Origin: Marinifilum sp. N1E240
GTDB taxonomy: Bacteria; Bacteroidota; Bacteroidia; Bacteroidales; Marinifilaceae
Length of the DNA: 64,000 nucleotides
Reading direction: 5' to 3'
Assembly: GCF_009295825.1 (NCBI RefSeq)
Contig: NZ_WHKF01000002.1
Span: 682,001 to 746,000 of the forward strand
A program made the translations under genes and the position numbers. The notes under the pieces were generated by a model. It searched no databases. It saw nothing but the letters and a program-made list of their open reading frames with translations, and was not told where the DNA came from. Each line of letters begins with the position of its first letter. Position 1 is the first letter of the stretch. Of the stretch, positions 27,543 through 35,569 are shown piece by piece.

Positions 27543-28127
27543 ATGGATTACAATGCAATTGAAATAGTAAAATTGTGGAAACAAACCGCTCATGTTTTGG
27601 GAGGAAGTTTCTCTATGCCGAAGCAGAAGATCAATGGTGGTAATATGGCTGGCGGTATGTTTCTGTTTGGAATTGAATTTATATATAGGGGTCTAGAAAT
27701 AAATATACACACAGGACTTTATGAATTTCCACTTCAAAAGAACGAATACAATGATTGCGATATTATTATTACAGCCAAAAAAGCCAAAAAGGAGAGAGTA
27801 GAATTGTCAATTTGGCGAAAGGATTATTTTGATAAAATCTTTGGTTCATCGGGGCGTAAAACTGGATACAAAGAGTTTGATAAGCGAATTGGTCTAAAGC
27901 CAAGCAAGAATATTGAAAAATCCTTATCATCTATTTTTAAAAATGAAGATCTACGAAACGAATTGATAGCTGATAAATACAGAAGTTATAATCTTAAGAC
28001 AGTTGATAACTGTATGACATTGGAACGTAAGTCGGGTGTGAGAGTCTCAAGCCAGGAAAGTATGGAAAATGAATTTCATAAATTTTCTCTACTTCTTGAT
28101 GGATTAATTAATGGAAAGGTTTTTTAA
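27543..28127 (+). CDS. Hypothetical protein
   Basis: A 194-residue cytoplasmic protein with no family I can name. The N terminus has alternating strands (MFLFGIEFIYRGLEINIHTGLYEF, split here by a short loop), followed by a Lys-rich middle (IITAKKAKKERVELSIWRKDYF) and a helical C terminus. Start ATG 17 bp after the repeat. It is flanked on both sides by copies of the RAYT repeat and sits in a row of small single genes, so an immunity or accessory role is possible but not supported by sequence. Confidence 0.6.
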   Translation: MDYNAIEIVKLWKQTAHVLGGSFSMPKQKINGGNMAGGMFLFGIEFIYRGLEINIHTGLYEFPLQKNEYNDCDIIITAKKAKKERVELSIWRKDYFDKIFGSSGRKTGYKEFDKRIGLKPSKNIEKSLSSIFKNEDLRNELIADKYRSYNLKTVDNCMTLERKSGVRVSSQESMENEFHKFSLLLDGLINGKVF

Positions 28128-28132
28128 TGGAT

Positions 28133-28196
28133 CTATGATGAGCCGCTTGTGCTTTGTGAATGCATTGCTACCGCACGAATCCTTTCGTGTGGTAAT
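28133..28196. repeat. RAYT-associated hairpin, copy 4, inverted form
   Basis: TTTGTGAATGCATTGCTACC followed by GCACGAATCCTTTCGTGTGG. The pair CCGCACGA / TCGTGTGG is the same hairpin as at 27.38 and 28.86 kb, but read in the opposite order. It marks the left side of the transposase gene, so the gene is flanked by head-to-head hairpins as expected for a REP/RAYT unit. Confidence 0.75.
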
Positions 28197-28297
28197 CGTA
28201 AAAGTCTAATTATAAAATTATAATTTGGCAGAATTACAAGGCTTTTTGTATTCGAAATTTATGTTACGTTAATATTTTTATCGATCTAAATCATGTT

Positions 28298-28852
28298 ATG
28301 AGTAGAAATTATAAATTTAAAAATCCAGAAGGAGTTTATTTTGTAAGTTTTGCAGTGGTAGAATGGTTGAATGTATTTACCAAAAATGAATATAAAGAAA
28401 TTGTAATTGACAGTTTGCGTTATTGTCAAAAGCATAAGGGAATGGATATTTTTGCTTGGTGTATTATGACAAATCATGTTCATTTAATATTCAGAAGTGT
28501 AGATGGACAAAAGCCAGAATTGCTTTTAGGTGATTTTAAGAGATTTACAAGTAAGGCTTTAGTTAAGGCAATAAAAGATAATGGTATAGAAAGTAGAAGC
28601 GTATACATGTTAGAACAATTCCTAAAAGCAGGGGCAAAATCGTCTAATGTAAAGCAGTATCAGTTTTGGCAACACGATAATAAACCAATTGAGTTATGGA
28701 GTAATAAAGTGTTTGATGAAAAAATAAATTACATTCATAATAATCCCGTTGAGGATGATCTAGTTTCCTTCCCGGAAGATTATATATACAGCAGTGCCAG
28801 AGACTATAGAGGAGAGAAAGGGATTTTGGAGGGTGTTGTGGTAGTAATGTAA
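28298..28852 (+). CDS. REP-associated tyrosine transposase (RAYT, Y1/HUH family)
   Basis: A 184-residue HUH endonuclease of the IS200-like/Y1_Tnp class. The HUH motif is His60-Val-His62 in MTNHVHLIF. The catalytic Tyr145 lies in KINYIHNNPV, with the expected FWQHDNKPIEL segment between. RAYTs mobilise or spread REP hairpins. Here the gene lies between hairpin copies, and its own last codons (GILEGVVVVM) are part of the repeated unit, which is unusual and is discussed under findings. The catalytic residues are intact, so it may be active. Confidence 0.93.
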   Translation: MSRNYKFKNPEGVYFVSFAVVEWLNVFTKNEYKEIVIDSLRYCQKHKGMDIFAWCIMTNHVHLIFRSVDGQKPELLLGDFKRFTSKALVKAIKDNGIESRSVYMLEQFLKAGAKSSNVKQYQFWQHDNKPIELWSNKVFDEKINYIHNNPVEDDLVSFPEDYIYSSARDYRGEKGILEGVVVVM

Positions 28853-28995
28853 AACCACACGAGAGGACTCGTGCGGTAGCAGGAGGCGTATAAAGTGATC
28901 TATGAGGAGTTTGATTGGTATGGCTAAGAAAACACGCTAAGCATATTTCCCCAGCTAGTGCAAATTTATAGCTCTTACTTTTTGAATACAATAAA
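28822..28995. repeat. RAYT-associated element, copy 5 (right end of the transposase unit)
   Basis: Overlaps the last 31 bp of the transposase gene, then carries the hairpin ACCACACGAG / CTCGTGCGGT, ATAAAGTGATCTATGAGG, TATGGCTAAGAAAACACGC, and a diverged terminal hairpin (GTGCAAATTTATAGCTC). It aligns with copy 3 at 27352-27526 over its full length. Confidence 0.82.
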
Positions 28996-29033
28996 AATTT
29001 TTAGGAAAAAAATTAACCACTAATAGAATAACA

Positions 29034-29282
29034 ATGCAGCAAAAAAATACAGCAGAATTAACAAACGAAGAGTTGTTACAAGAAGCAAAAAGAATGAAAG
29101 CCACTAAGCTTTATGATCCGGTAATCTTTGGTGTTTTGATTGGAATTGCCATTTATAGCACGGTTAAAAATGGCTTGGGCTTGTTAACTTTTCTTCCCAT
29201 GGTTTATCTGCCTATAGCGGCTAAGAACAAGCTTAAAATTAAAGAGTTGTCAAAACTCTTAAAGGAAAGAAACTTGAAATAA
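29034..29282 (+). CDS. Small two-helix membrane protein
   Basis: An 82-residue protein. The N-terminal 27 residues form a charged helix (ELTNEELLQEAKRMK), then two hydrophobic helices (PVIFGVLIGIAIYSTV and LGLLTFLPMVYLPIAA) separated by KNGLG, and a basic C-terminal helix. The pattern is common in small Bacteroidota membrane proteins; no function is known. It lies 59 bp upstream of the DUF3667 gene and may be co-transcribed with it. Confidence 0.6.
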   Translation: MQQKNTAELTNEELLQEAKRMKATKLYDPVIFGVLIGIAIYSTVKNGLGLLTFLPMVYLPIAAKNKLKIKELSKLLKERNLK

Positions 29283-29341
29283 AAAAGAGATGAACTTTTA
29301 AGTTGGGATTCCCAATAAATGCTTGCAAAAAAGAGATGTAA

Positions 29342-30151
29342 ATGAACTGTAAAAATTGTGATTTCCAATTAAATTCGGAAGATAAATACTGTAACGAATG
29401 TGGTGCAAAGGTTGTTAATGAGAGAATAAGTATAAAAAGTTTACTATCTGGTCTGTTGGTTTCATTTGGTTGGGACAATAGATTTTTTGTAACATTTAGA
29501 GATTTGATAGTAAGACCTCAAGTCGTATTTGGAAAATATTTGAATGGAACGAGAAAAAAATATACCAATCCTTTTACATTTTTTGCCATTGGAACAGCAC
29601 TCTCGGTTTTCGTTCTAAATTTATATTCCGAGGAATTAATTAACCTATCTGCAAATACGAATGTAAAATCTTCTGAGACTACAGTTAGTACCTATTCCAA
29701 AGATGGAAATAGTTCTAAGATCAGCAAAAAGCAAGCAGATTTTATGAAAGAGCAGGAAGCTTCAAAAATAAAGTTAGTTGAATTTGTATATAAATATTAC
29801 TACTATTTATCATTTCTCTTGTTGCCATTTTTTGCATTAGTTGCTCTTTTCGTGTTTGGGAAACCCGATAATTATGGAGAACATCTGGTGATAAATGCCT
29901 ATATCCAGGGCTTGCTCTTTTTCTTTGGGGTACCCATATTCTTTCTATCCTTGCTGATAGGATACGATGTATACACTGGCGGCTCTTTACTATTAACTGT
30001 GATATGGTATTTGTATGCTTATAAAAAATACCGAAAATATACATTGGGTAAAACTCTGAAAAAACTACTGAAATTTGCGAGTATCTTTTTAATCTTATTC
30101 CTACTAATGCTTGTTGTTACACTTGTAATAGTAGTCTTGAAAAAGATGTAA
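29342..30151 (+). CDS. DUF3667 membrane protein with zinc ribbon
   Basis: A 269-residue protein. A zinc ribbon is formed by Cys3, Cys6, Cys17 and Cys20. A DUF3667 region follows, with FRDLIVRPQVVFGKYLNGTRKKYTNP split over a helix and a first membrane segment (FTFFAIGTALSVFVL). Further membrane helices cover about residues 150-265. DUF3667 proteins are widespread in Bacteroidota and have no proven function. It stands between RAYT repeat copies 5 and 6. Confidence 0.8.
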   Translation: MNCKNCDFQLNSEDKYCNECGAKVVNERISIKSLLSGLLVSFGWDNRFFVTFRDLIVRPQVVFGKYLNGTRKKYTNPFTFFAIGTALSVFVLNLYSEELINLSANTNVKSSETTVSTYSKDGNSSKISKKQADFMKEQEASKIKLVEFVYKYYYYLSFLLLPFFALVALFVFGKPDNYGEHLVINAYIQGLLFFFGVPIFFLSLLIGYDVYTGGSLLLTVIWYLYAYKKYRKYTLGKTLKKLLKFASIFLILFLLMLVVTLVIVVLKKM

Positions 30152-30153
30152 TC

Positions 30154-30200
30154 TGCGATAGCACGGGCTTGTAGCTCATGATTTTCGAATTCGGTATACG
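30154..30200. repeat. RAYT-associated hairpin element, copy 6 (degenerate)
   Basis: GCGATAGCACGGGCTTGTAG, then CTCATGATTTTCGAATTC. It resembles the right end of the long element, but both arms carry substitutions. Directly after the DUF3667 gene. Confidence 0.6.
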
Positions 30201-30260
30201 AATTTTGGTAATTTATTAGGTGGAATTAGATTTGAGTAATCTATAGTGAAAATTGAAATC

Positions 30261-30773
30261 ATGAATCTTTATTTCGATCCAATAAAATTATTAGGCCTTG
30301 GAATAGCCTCTATAATATGTGGCGTTTATTTCTTTGCTTCGACTCTATTTACTTTTGAAAGTTCTTTAATTGAATGCAATGGAAAACTCGAAAGGGTTGA
30401 AGTTTTATATAAGAAGATTGAGAGTTCGGGAGGATCTGGAAGTATTAAATCGGAGTTGGAGTTTAGGCTAAAAAACGAGAAGCAAGTATTTGTTTTAACG
30501 AAAAATATCGGTCAGGATGGATATAATTTTCAATTTGAAAAAATTGCAAACAAAATAAAGAAATCCAGAGGTTTGACAATTTGGATTAAAGGAAATCAGA
30601 TAAACAAATTGCGACCAACTGTATTTCGCATTTCCAACCATCTGGATGAAATTCTGTATGATGTCAAAGATGCAAAATCGAAATCCAAGTTTGGTTTTAT
30701 CGTATCTATGATAGTTGGTATAATCGGAATAGGTGGATTCGTAAGATCTAGACTTCTTAATAGATATTTATGA
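30261..30773 (+). CDS. Small membrane protein of unknown function
   Basis: A 170-residue protein with one N-terminal membrane helix (GLGIASIICGVYFFASTLF) and one near the C terminus (FIVSMIVGIIGIGGFV). A central domain of about 90 residues is rich in beta strands (SELEFRLKNEKQVFVLTKNIG). This layout matches DUF3592-like proteins, but I cannot be sure. The ATG at 30261 starts directly before the first helix; an in-frame GTG 15 bp upstream is possible. Confidence 0.55.
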   Translation: MNLYFDPIKLLGLGIASIICGVYFFASTLFTFESSLIECNGKLERVEVLYKKIESSGGSGSIKSELEFRLKNEKQVFVLTKNIGQDGYNFQFEKIANKIKKSRGLTIWIKGNQINKLRPTVFRISNHLDEILYDVKDAKSKSKFGFIVSMIVGIIGIGGFVRSRLLNRYL

Positions 30774-30775
30774 GT

Positions 30776-30820
30776 TAGCTAGCGCAAATTTATAGTTCGT
30801 ACTTTGCGAATATTATAAAG
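30776..30820. repeat. RAYT-associated hairpin element, copy 7 (degenerate)
   Basis: AGCTAGCGCAAATTTATAGT, then TCGTACTTTGCGAATATTAT. It resembles the terminal hairpin of copy 5 with further changes, directly after the membrane-protein gene. Confidence 0.6.
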
Positions 30821-30891
30821 AGATTTTATATGAACAACAATATGGTTGACATTAACACATAGGACTTATTGGAATAACGATACTACAATTA

Positions 30892-32421
30892 ATGAATATT
30901 CTTGAAAAAATATTAGGAAAGAAAACAAAAAGTGAATTAAAAAGTATGGGCAGATCAGAAAAATATATTCCCGATTTTGATCAGTTGGATGAGTTTGGAC
31001 AAATAGAAACAATATTTGACTATACCCTGAATTCTGATTTTGCAATTGCAAATAAGGCTGCGCAAACAGTAGATAGATTATTTAATTCTATTCAGGTAAT
31101 TAAGCACAAACAACTGTACGGAACATTCAAATATTTTAGAATAAATATATCAGATCTTAAGAAATTTAATCGTTTTGATAAAAAGCTAGAAATTACTCTC
31201 TTGTGTGTTGCATCCATGAATGGAAATGGTTTTTTAAGAGCTATGGCTCTTAGCAGATTGATTGAATTTCAAGCGCAAAACACAATTCCATTTATACTTT
31301 TCCGGCTTGCAGACTGGGTTCCTCAGATTAGACAAATAGCCGAAAAAGCGTTAAAGAAATTTTTAGTTGGAGAAAACAATCTCTATTTTATTCAAAAGCA
31401 TAAGTTGATAAATTGGTTGTTACATATTGAAAGAACTGATTTATCTGAGCTTTATAATCAAATTATTAATTCAGTTGTTTCAAATCCACTCAAGCCAGGA
31501 CAAATAAAGGAGCTTGGTGAAGGGGATAGATTTTTTTATTATAAAACGTTTGTAAAAGCTGGATTAATAGATAAGGAGATGATCAATAAAATGCTGACCG
31601 ATAAATATTATTTGATTCGGCTTTTAATGATTAAACACTCGGATAAAATAGATGATTTACAACTCGTTCTTGTAAAGTTACTCAAAGATAAGTCACAAAA
31701 AGTTAGACAAGTTGCTGTTAATATGATAGCAAATCAGGATATTAACGAATATGAAACAATCTTAAGAATATTGGTTTTTGATAATTCTACTCAAGTGCGA
31801 GCTGAAGCGAGACGATTATTAAGCACAATATGTGACTGTAATTTTAAAAAGATATATCAGGAAAGCTTATCGAACAATCAACTGATTATAGGTTCAATTC
31901 TTGGCTTATCAGAAGTTGCAGACAAAGGTGAGCTTCCAATTCTAAACCAATATTTGAATTCAGACAGAGCAAGAATCAAAACTGCATCTTTGATTGGAAT
32001 ATACAATCTTGACAATACTATTGGAACAGAAAATGCTTATCAAATTCTTGAATCTGAAAATCCTGTGAGCACAAGGAGAGCGGCAGAAAGTATACTTGTA
32101 AAACAGGGCATTGATTTTAAAAGACTAAGAACGTTGTATGATTTAACAGATTCAACAGGTAAGAAAATTATTCTTCGATTGTTTAATAGATTTAGCGGTT
32201 GGTCTGTTGCAGGTGATTTCTTAAAAGCCTTGACAGATAATGACGCAAAAATTCAATTAATGGCAAAAGTGTTTCTTGAGTCATGGAACAATTATACAAT
32301 CCGACTTGCTACCATACAGAGCGAAGAAGATAAGAATTATGTATTGAGTTGGTATGAAACGACTAGAAAAATGGGAATAGAAGTCCCTGGTAATATTCCC
32401 TTTATATTTGGGGAAAATTAG
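30892..32421 (+). CDS. HEAT-repeat protein
   Basis: A 509-residue all-helical protein. Paired helices with HEAT/armadillo-like spacing cover about residues 60-460, for example RAMALSRLIEFQ, WVPQIRQIAEKALKKF, KSQKVRQVAVNMIAN, NSTQVRAEARRLLS and RARIKTASLIGIYN. No catalytic motif or signal peptide was seen. HEAT proteins act as scaffolds and occur among immunity genes and as DNA-glycosylase relatives; the role here is unknown. It lies after a RAYT hairpin and 106 bp before the DUF1963 gene. Confidence 0.8.
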   Translation: MNILEKILGKKTKSELKSMGRSEKYIPDFDQLDEFGQIETIFDYTLNSDFAIANKAAQTVDRLFNSIQVIKHKQLYGTFKYFRINISDLKKFNRFDKKLEITLLCVASMNGNGFLRAMALSRLIEFQAQNTIPFILFRLADWVPQIRQIAEKALKKFLVGENNLYFIQKHKLINWLLHIERTDLSELYNQIINSVVSNPLKPGQIKELGEGDRFFYYKTFVKAGLIDKEMINKMLTDKYYLIRLLMIKHSDKIDDLQLVLVKLLKDKSQKVRQVAVNMIANQDINEYETILRILVFDNSTQVRAEARRLLSTICDCNFKKIYQESLSNNQLIIGSILGLSEVADKGELPILNQYLNSDRARIKTASLIGIYNLDNTIGTENAYQILESENPVSTRRAAESILVKQGIDFKRLRTLYDLTDSTGKKIILRLFNRFSGWSVAGDFLKALTDNDAKIQLMAKVFLESWNNYTIRLATIQSEEDKNYVLSWYETTRKMGIEVPGNIPFIFGEN

Positions 32422-32527
32422 ATAAATTAAAACAGGCTACTATATCGGAACATAGATTAGTACCTTCTTTTAGGTAACTTCAAAAGGATAGTAAAAAGTT
32501 GTATACAGCATAAAAACAGATTGTAAA

Positions 32528-33358
32528 ATGAGTTTTTGGAAGAAAATATTTGGTGATAAAAGTAAGACCGAGACAGTTGATTCCCATTTTGAAGCATATA
32601 GAAAGGAATTAAATGAATTGGATTTAAAATCATTATCCGATTTGGAAAATCTGGTAAAACCTTTAATTAGACCAACAACAAAACTTGAGATTTTAGCAGC
32701 CTCGAGACCACCTAATAACTCTCAATTAAATTCTCATTTTGGGGGACAAGCATATTTTGAAAAAGGGGAAGAGTGGCCAAGAACTAAAAAAGGAAAACCT
32801 TTGAATTTTATTTTTCAGCTGTTTAATTCTGCAGAATTGGAGTTGCCGGAAAACATTGAACTGATCCAGTTCTATTATGACTGGGATGAATTTCCCTGGG
32901 ATACTGAGAATGATGGTTGGTTAGTAAAGATCTATCAAAAAACGCAGAAAGAAAACATTGAATACATTGAGAAACCAAAAGAGTTGGGAAAATCGAAGTA
33001 TTGTGAAATTTCTTGCCAAGCCATTCAATCCTTGCCCGATTGGGAGGGGATAGATTTACACTGCAATAATGCCTCAAATTTATCTTGTGTTCTTAACGAA
33101 GATAAACCTTGGGACAGTTATGCGCAGGTAGTTGCAAAGCTAATTGGAGAACAGAGCTATCAAAGTCAATTGGGAGGATACCCAAGGTGGGTTCAAGGAG
33201 AATCAACACCAAAAGATAATGAAGGGAATTCCATGAAACTTTTATTTCAGATAGACTCGGAGGACAATGCTGGTTTAATGTGGGGAGATGTAGGAGTAAT
33301 ATATGTTTTCTATGATGATAACTCAGGGAGAATAGAGTTTATCTTACAATGTCATTAA
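32528..33358 (+). CDS. DUF1963 (YwqG-like) protein
   Basis: A 276-residue protein. DUF1963 features cover about residues 60-270: SHFGGQAYFEKGEEWP, PLNFIFQLFN, QFYYDWDEFPWD, QLGGYPRWVQGE, and the C-terminal pair KLLFQIDSEDN / GVIYVFYDDNSGRIEFILQCH. YwqG-like proteins bind unknown ligands and often sit near toxin/immunity genes (the ywq locus of Bacillus also holds ywqK). It is the last gene of the accessory row. Confidence 0.82.
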   Translation: MSFWKKIFGDKSKTETVDSHFEAYRKELNELDLKSLSDLENLVKPLIRPTTKLEILAASRPPNNSQLNSHFGGQAYFEKGEEWPRTKKGKPLNFIFQLFNSAELELPENIELIQFYYDWDEFPWDTENDGWLVKIYQKTQKENIEYIEKPKELGKSKYCEISCQAIQSLPDWEGIDLHCNNASNLSCVLNEDKPWDSYAQVVAKLIGEQSYQSQLGGYPRWVQGESTPKDNEGNSMKLLFQIDSEDNAGLMWGDVGVIYVFYDDNSGRIEFILQCH

Positions 33359-33439
33359 TAATACAAACAGAATAAGACACTGGCTCATGAAGTTAGGGGA
33401 TAATTCCGGCACACAATTTAAGTATGAATGAGAATGTTC

Positions 33440-33502
33440 TTTAGAACTTGTGCTCTGGGGAAGAAAACATGCTAAGCACCTTGGAGATGCTTGGCATATT
33501 TC
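33440..33502. repeat. Hairpin element related to both repeat families (copy 8)
   Basis: AACATGCTAAGCACC pairs with GGAGATGCTTGGCATATT at 33466-33500. The arms resemble the 33-nt palindrome of the 13 and 18-19 kb arrays, while the flanking TGGGGAAGAAAACATG resembles the RAYT elements, so it links the two families. Confidence 0.6.
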
Positions 33503-33515
33503 ACAAAAATATTGA

Positions 33516-34055
33516 TTATCCTTCAAGATCGGCAATGTTTGCCAGGGCATGGTCTCTAAGTGGCTTGTATTTAAAATACCACACGATTAAGCCTATTATT
33601 ACTGCAGCAATCATCACAATACTAAAAACAAGCGGATGAAAGAAGGAGTGGGAATCAATATCTGACCTGGAGCTTATGCCTGCATACATTAATAAAATGG
33701 CAAGTAGTGCCCACAGGGTTTTAGGTCTGAAAGGATGATATCTTGCGGCGGCTTTTTTTAGCATGAGCAAGGTTGGTAGGGCATAATCGACGCTTTTGTA
33801 CTCTTTTTGATAGCTTCCCATAACAAGAGCAAAAATTAAAAAAGCTCCAACAAAACTAAATCCTGATATAAGATTATTCATCTCCATTGTTTCAAGGTAG
33901 GTAACAATTGCCATGAGTGTGTATATGGGAATTAGAATCCAATACATAAGCTTTAATCTTTTACACAGATTGGAATAATTGTTGTCTTCCTTTTTTAATT
34001 TTACAAGCAATTGATCCAGCTTTACTTTTTCTCCTTCTGATTTATTTAAGTTCAT
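33516..34055 (-). CDS. Membrane protein co-encoded with ECF sigma factor, possible anti-sigma factor
   Basis: A 179-residue protein. The N-terminal 40 residues are charged and cytoplasmic-looking (LDQLLVKLKKEDNNYSNLCKRLKL). Four hydrophobic segments follow (about residues 45-65, 68-90, 120-140 and 145-165). The start overlaps the stop of the sigma-factor gene by 14 bp, which strongly suggests functional coupling. It lacks the HxxxCxxC zinc motif of classical ZAS anti-sigma factors, so that role is inferred only from position. Confidence 0.65.
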   Translation of the reverse strand: MNLNKSEGEKVKLDQLLVKLKKEDNNYSNLCKRLKLMYWILIPIYTLMAIVTYLETMEMNNLISGFSFVGAFLIFALVMGSYQKEYKSVDYALPTLLMLKKAAARYHPFRPKTLWALLAILLMYAGISSRSDIDSHSFFHPLVFSIVMIAAVIIGLIVWYFKYKPLRDHALANIADLEG

Positions 34056-34563
34056 GATTACCTCCCGTAAGTTTTGTTTTTAACTGTGCTTTAATCCTGT
34101 GGATTTTAACCTTGGTATTGGCTTCGCTAAGTCCAATAACATTCCCAATCTCTTTCATGCTTAGTCCTTCAAGCATCAGCGATATTAGCGCCTTATCGAT
34201 CACCGAAAGCAAATTTAGCTCGCATTGTAAGTTGTCGAACAGGCTTTCCTCGTTGAGCTTATCCTCTAAGTTTTCATCATCGATAATAGAGCTTAGGTTT
34301 TGAGTATCGGAATGTACCATAAGCTTCATTTGCTTGTAACTTTTGCCGGTAAAGCTTAAGGATGTATTTACGGCAACGCGATACACCCAGGTACTAATAG
34401 CCGAATCGCCTCTAAAATTATCGAGGCTTTTCCAAATGTTAACCAATACCTCCTGATACATGTCTTTTTGATCTTCGGCATTGGAATTATAGTAGCGACA
34501 TATTCGAAGTATCCGCTCGCTATTTTCCGATAGAATCTGATTGAATTGATCTTCTTTTTTCAA
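34042..34563 (-). CDS. ECF-type RNA polymerase sigma factor
   Basis: A 173-residue sigma-70 family factor with region 2 (residues 10-80: ILRICRYYNSNAEDQKDMYQEVLVNIWKSL and the FRGDSAISTWVYRVAVN motif, split here) and region 4 (about residues 115-170: KALISLMLEGLSMKEIG, then IGLSEANTKVKIHRIKAQLK). The start is TTG: the frame has a stop codon eight codons upstream and no ATG before the conserved N terminus. It probably regulates envelope or stress genes through the overlapping membrane protein. Confidence 0.92.
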   Translation of the reverse strand: MKKEDQFNQILSENSERILRICRYYNSNAEDQKDMYQEVLVNIWKSLDNFRGDSAISTWVYRVAVNTSLSFTGKSYKQMKLMVHSDTQNLSSIIDDENLEDKLNEESLFDNLQCELNLLSVIDKALISLMLEGLSMKEIGNVIGLSEANTKVKIHRIKAQLKTKLTGGNHELK

Positions 34564-35033
34564 TGTATAAGTTTTTGTTCGTACTTATTTAGTAGAGGAT
34601 TTTAGGAATAGTTACACATTAAAATCATTTTTTTTGATTTTTATTTCATCTCCTGTAATTCGAGTTTGCAATTTGTGCTCACTGTAAAACAGAAAACGAA
34701 TGTCTTACAAATTTATAACAAGTAAATAGAATTGAAAGATTACCCCTGCAGATTTAAGTGGGCGATTGCTTTCTGGAGGAACTTTATCTATTGATTCTTC
34801 CATTTTATATCATTTGAATAATTCCCCTCTTATCATTTTACTTAACTCAACAGAAAGGGCTCCTTACTAAATGGTTTACCCTCTTCACTTACTTTTTTTT
34901 GATTTTGAATAGAGATTAAAGAATTTTAAAAATATAGTCTCTGAATTACAGGTTATTTAGGATAGATATTTTACTAAAATGCTAAGTAATCTTGATCTGG
35001 GAAAATGTTTTTTTAATTAAAAATCAAAAAGTT
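34564..35033. other. 470-bp intergenic region, no gene seen
   Basis: AT-rich spacer between two divergent genes. On the minus strand TGTAACTATTCC, 40-50 bp ahead of the sigma gene, could be an ECF-type -35 element for autoregulation, but this is weak. No hairpin or repeat copy was seen. Confidence 0.45.
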
Positions 35034-35513
35034 ATGTCAAAACTATCATGGCAAGCTGTGCCTACAATGTCAGAAACCTATTATTCTCGAAACAGTATTT
35101 TTGATAAAGTTGAAGATATCTGTAAAGAAGAAATGGTGACACAAGCAACGAATCAAACTTGGTTACAGTTTACAACGGAATGGAATTGGCCGGGACCAAT
35201 TACCAGACTTATAGGTGGACCTATGGAAATTAAGCCAGTATTAGGAATTCGACCTATCCCATTTGGAAGTATTAGAGTAGATATTGAGGAAGCATTTAAA
35301 ATTGCTCACGAGCGATTGAGTGAAACAAATGGTGGCGATAGGTTTGTAGGTACAATTCAGATGTACTGGGTAAACTACAATTTAAGTACCGAGCCTTGCT
35401 ATTTGTTTACAACAAATGTTCATAATCAGATAAGAGTAGGGGCTTATACAGGGAAAGTTGCAGGTCCTGCTTTAACTGCAGATGCTGAACACGAAGCACA
35501 TGTAGGTGTGTAG
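35034..35513 (+). CDS. Hypothetical protein paired with the 441-residue protein
   Basis: A 159-residue protein without signal peptide. It is rich in Trp, Thr and Gly (SKLSWQAVPTMSETYY; TEWNWPGPITRLIGGPME). I do not recognise a family. The ATG at 35034 gives a natural N terminus; a TTG 42 bp upstream would add residues without apparent conservation. It lies 56 bp ahead of the next gene and probably forms an operon with it. Confidence 0.6.
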   Translation: MSKLSWQAVPTMSETYYSRNSIFDKVEDICKEEMVTQATNQTWLQFTTEWNWPGPITRLIGGPMEIKPVLGIRPIPFGSIRVDIEEAFKIAHERLSETNGGDRFVGTIQMYWVNYNLSTEPCYLFTTNVHNQIRVGAYTGKVAGPALTADAEHEAHVGV

Positions 35514-35569
35514 TTGGCATTACAGATATTAATTATAACGAATTAAAAATAGTTTTAAAATAAAAGAAT

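Noticed and set aside
28298-28852. Classical IS200/IS605 insertion sequence
   Set aside because: The protein is longer than IS200 TnpA, has no TnpB partner, and is flanked by inverted hairpins as in RAYT units.
33448-33639. 63-residue frame across the hairpin at 33.47 kb
   Set aside because: It spans a repeat and runs opposite to the 3' end of a real gene; likely chance.
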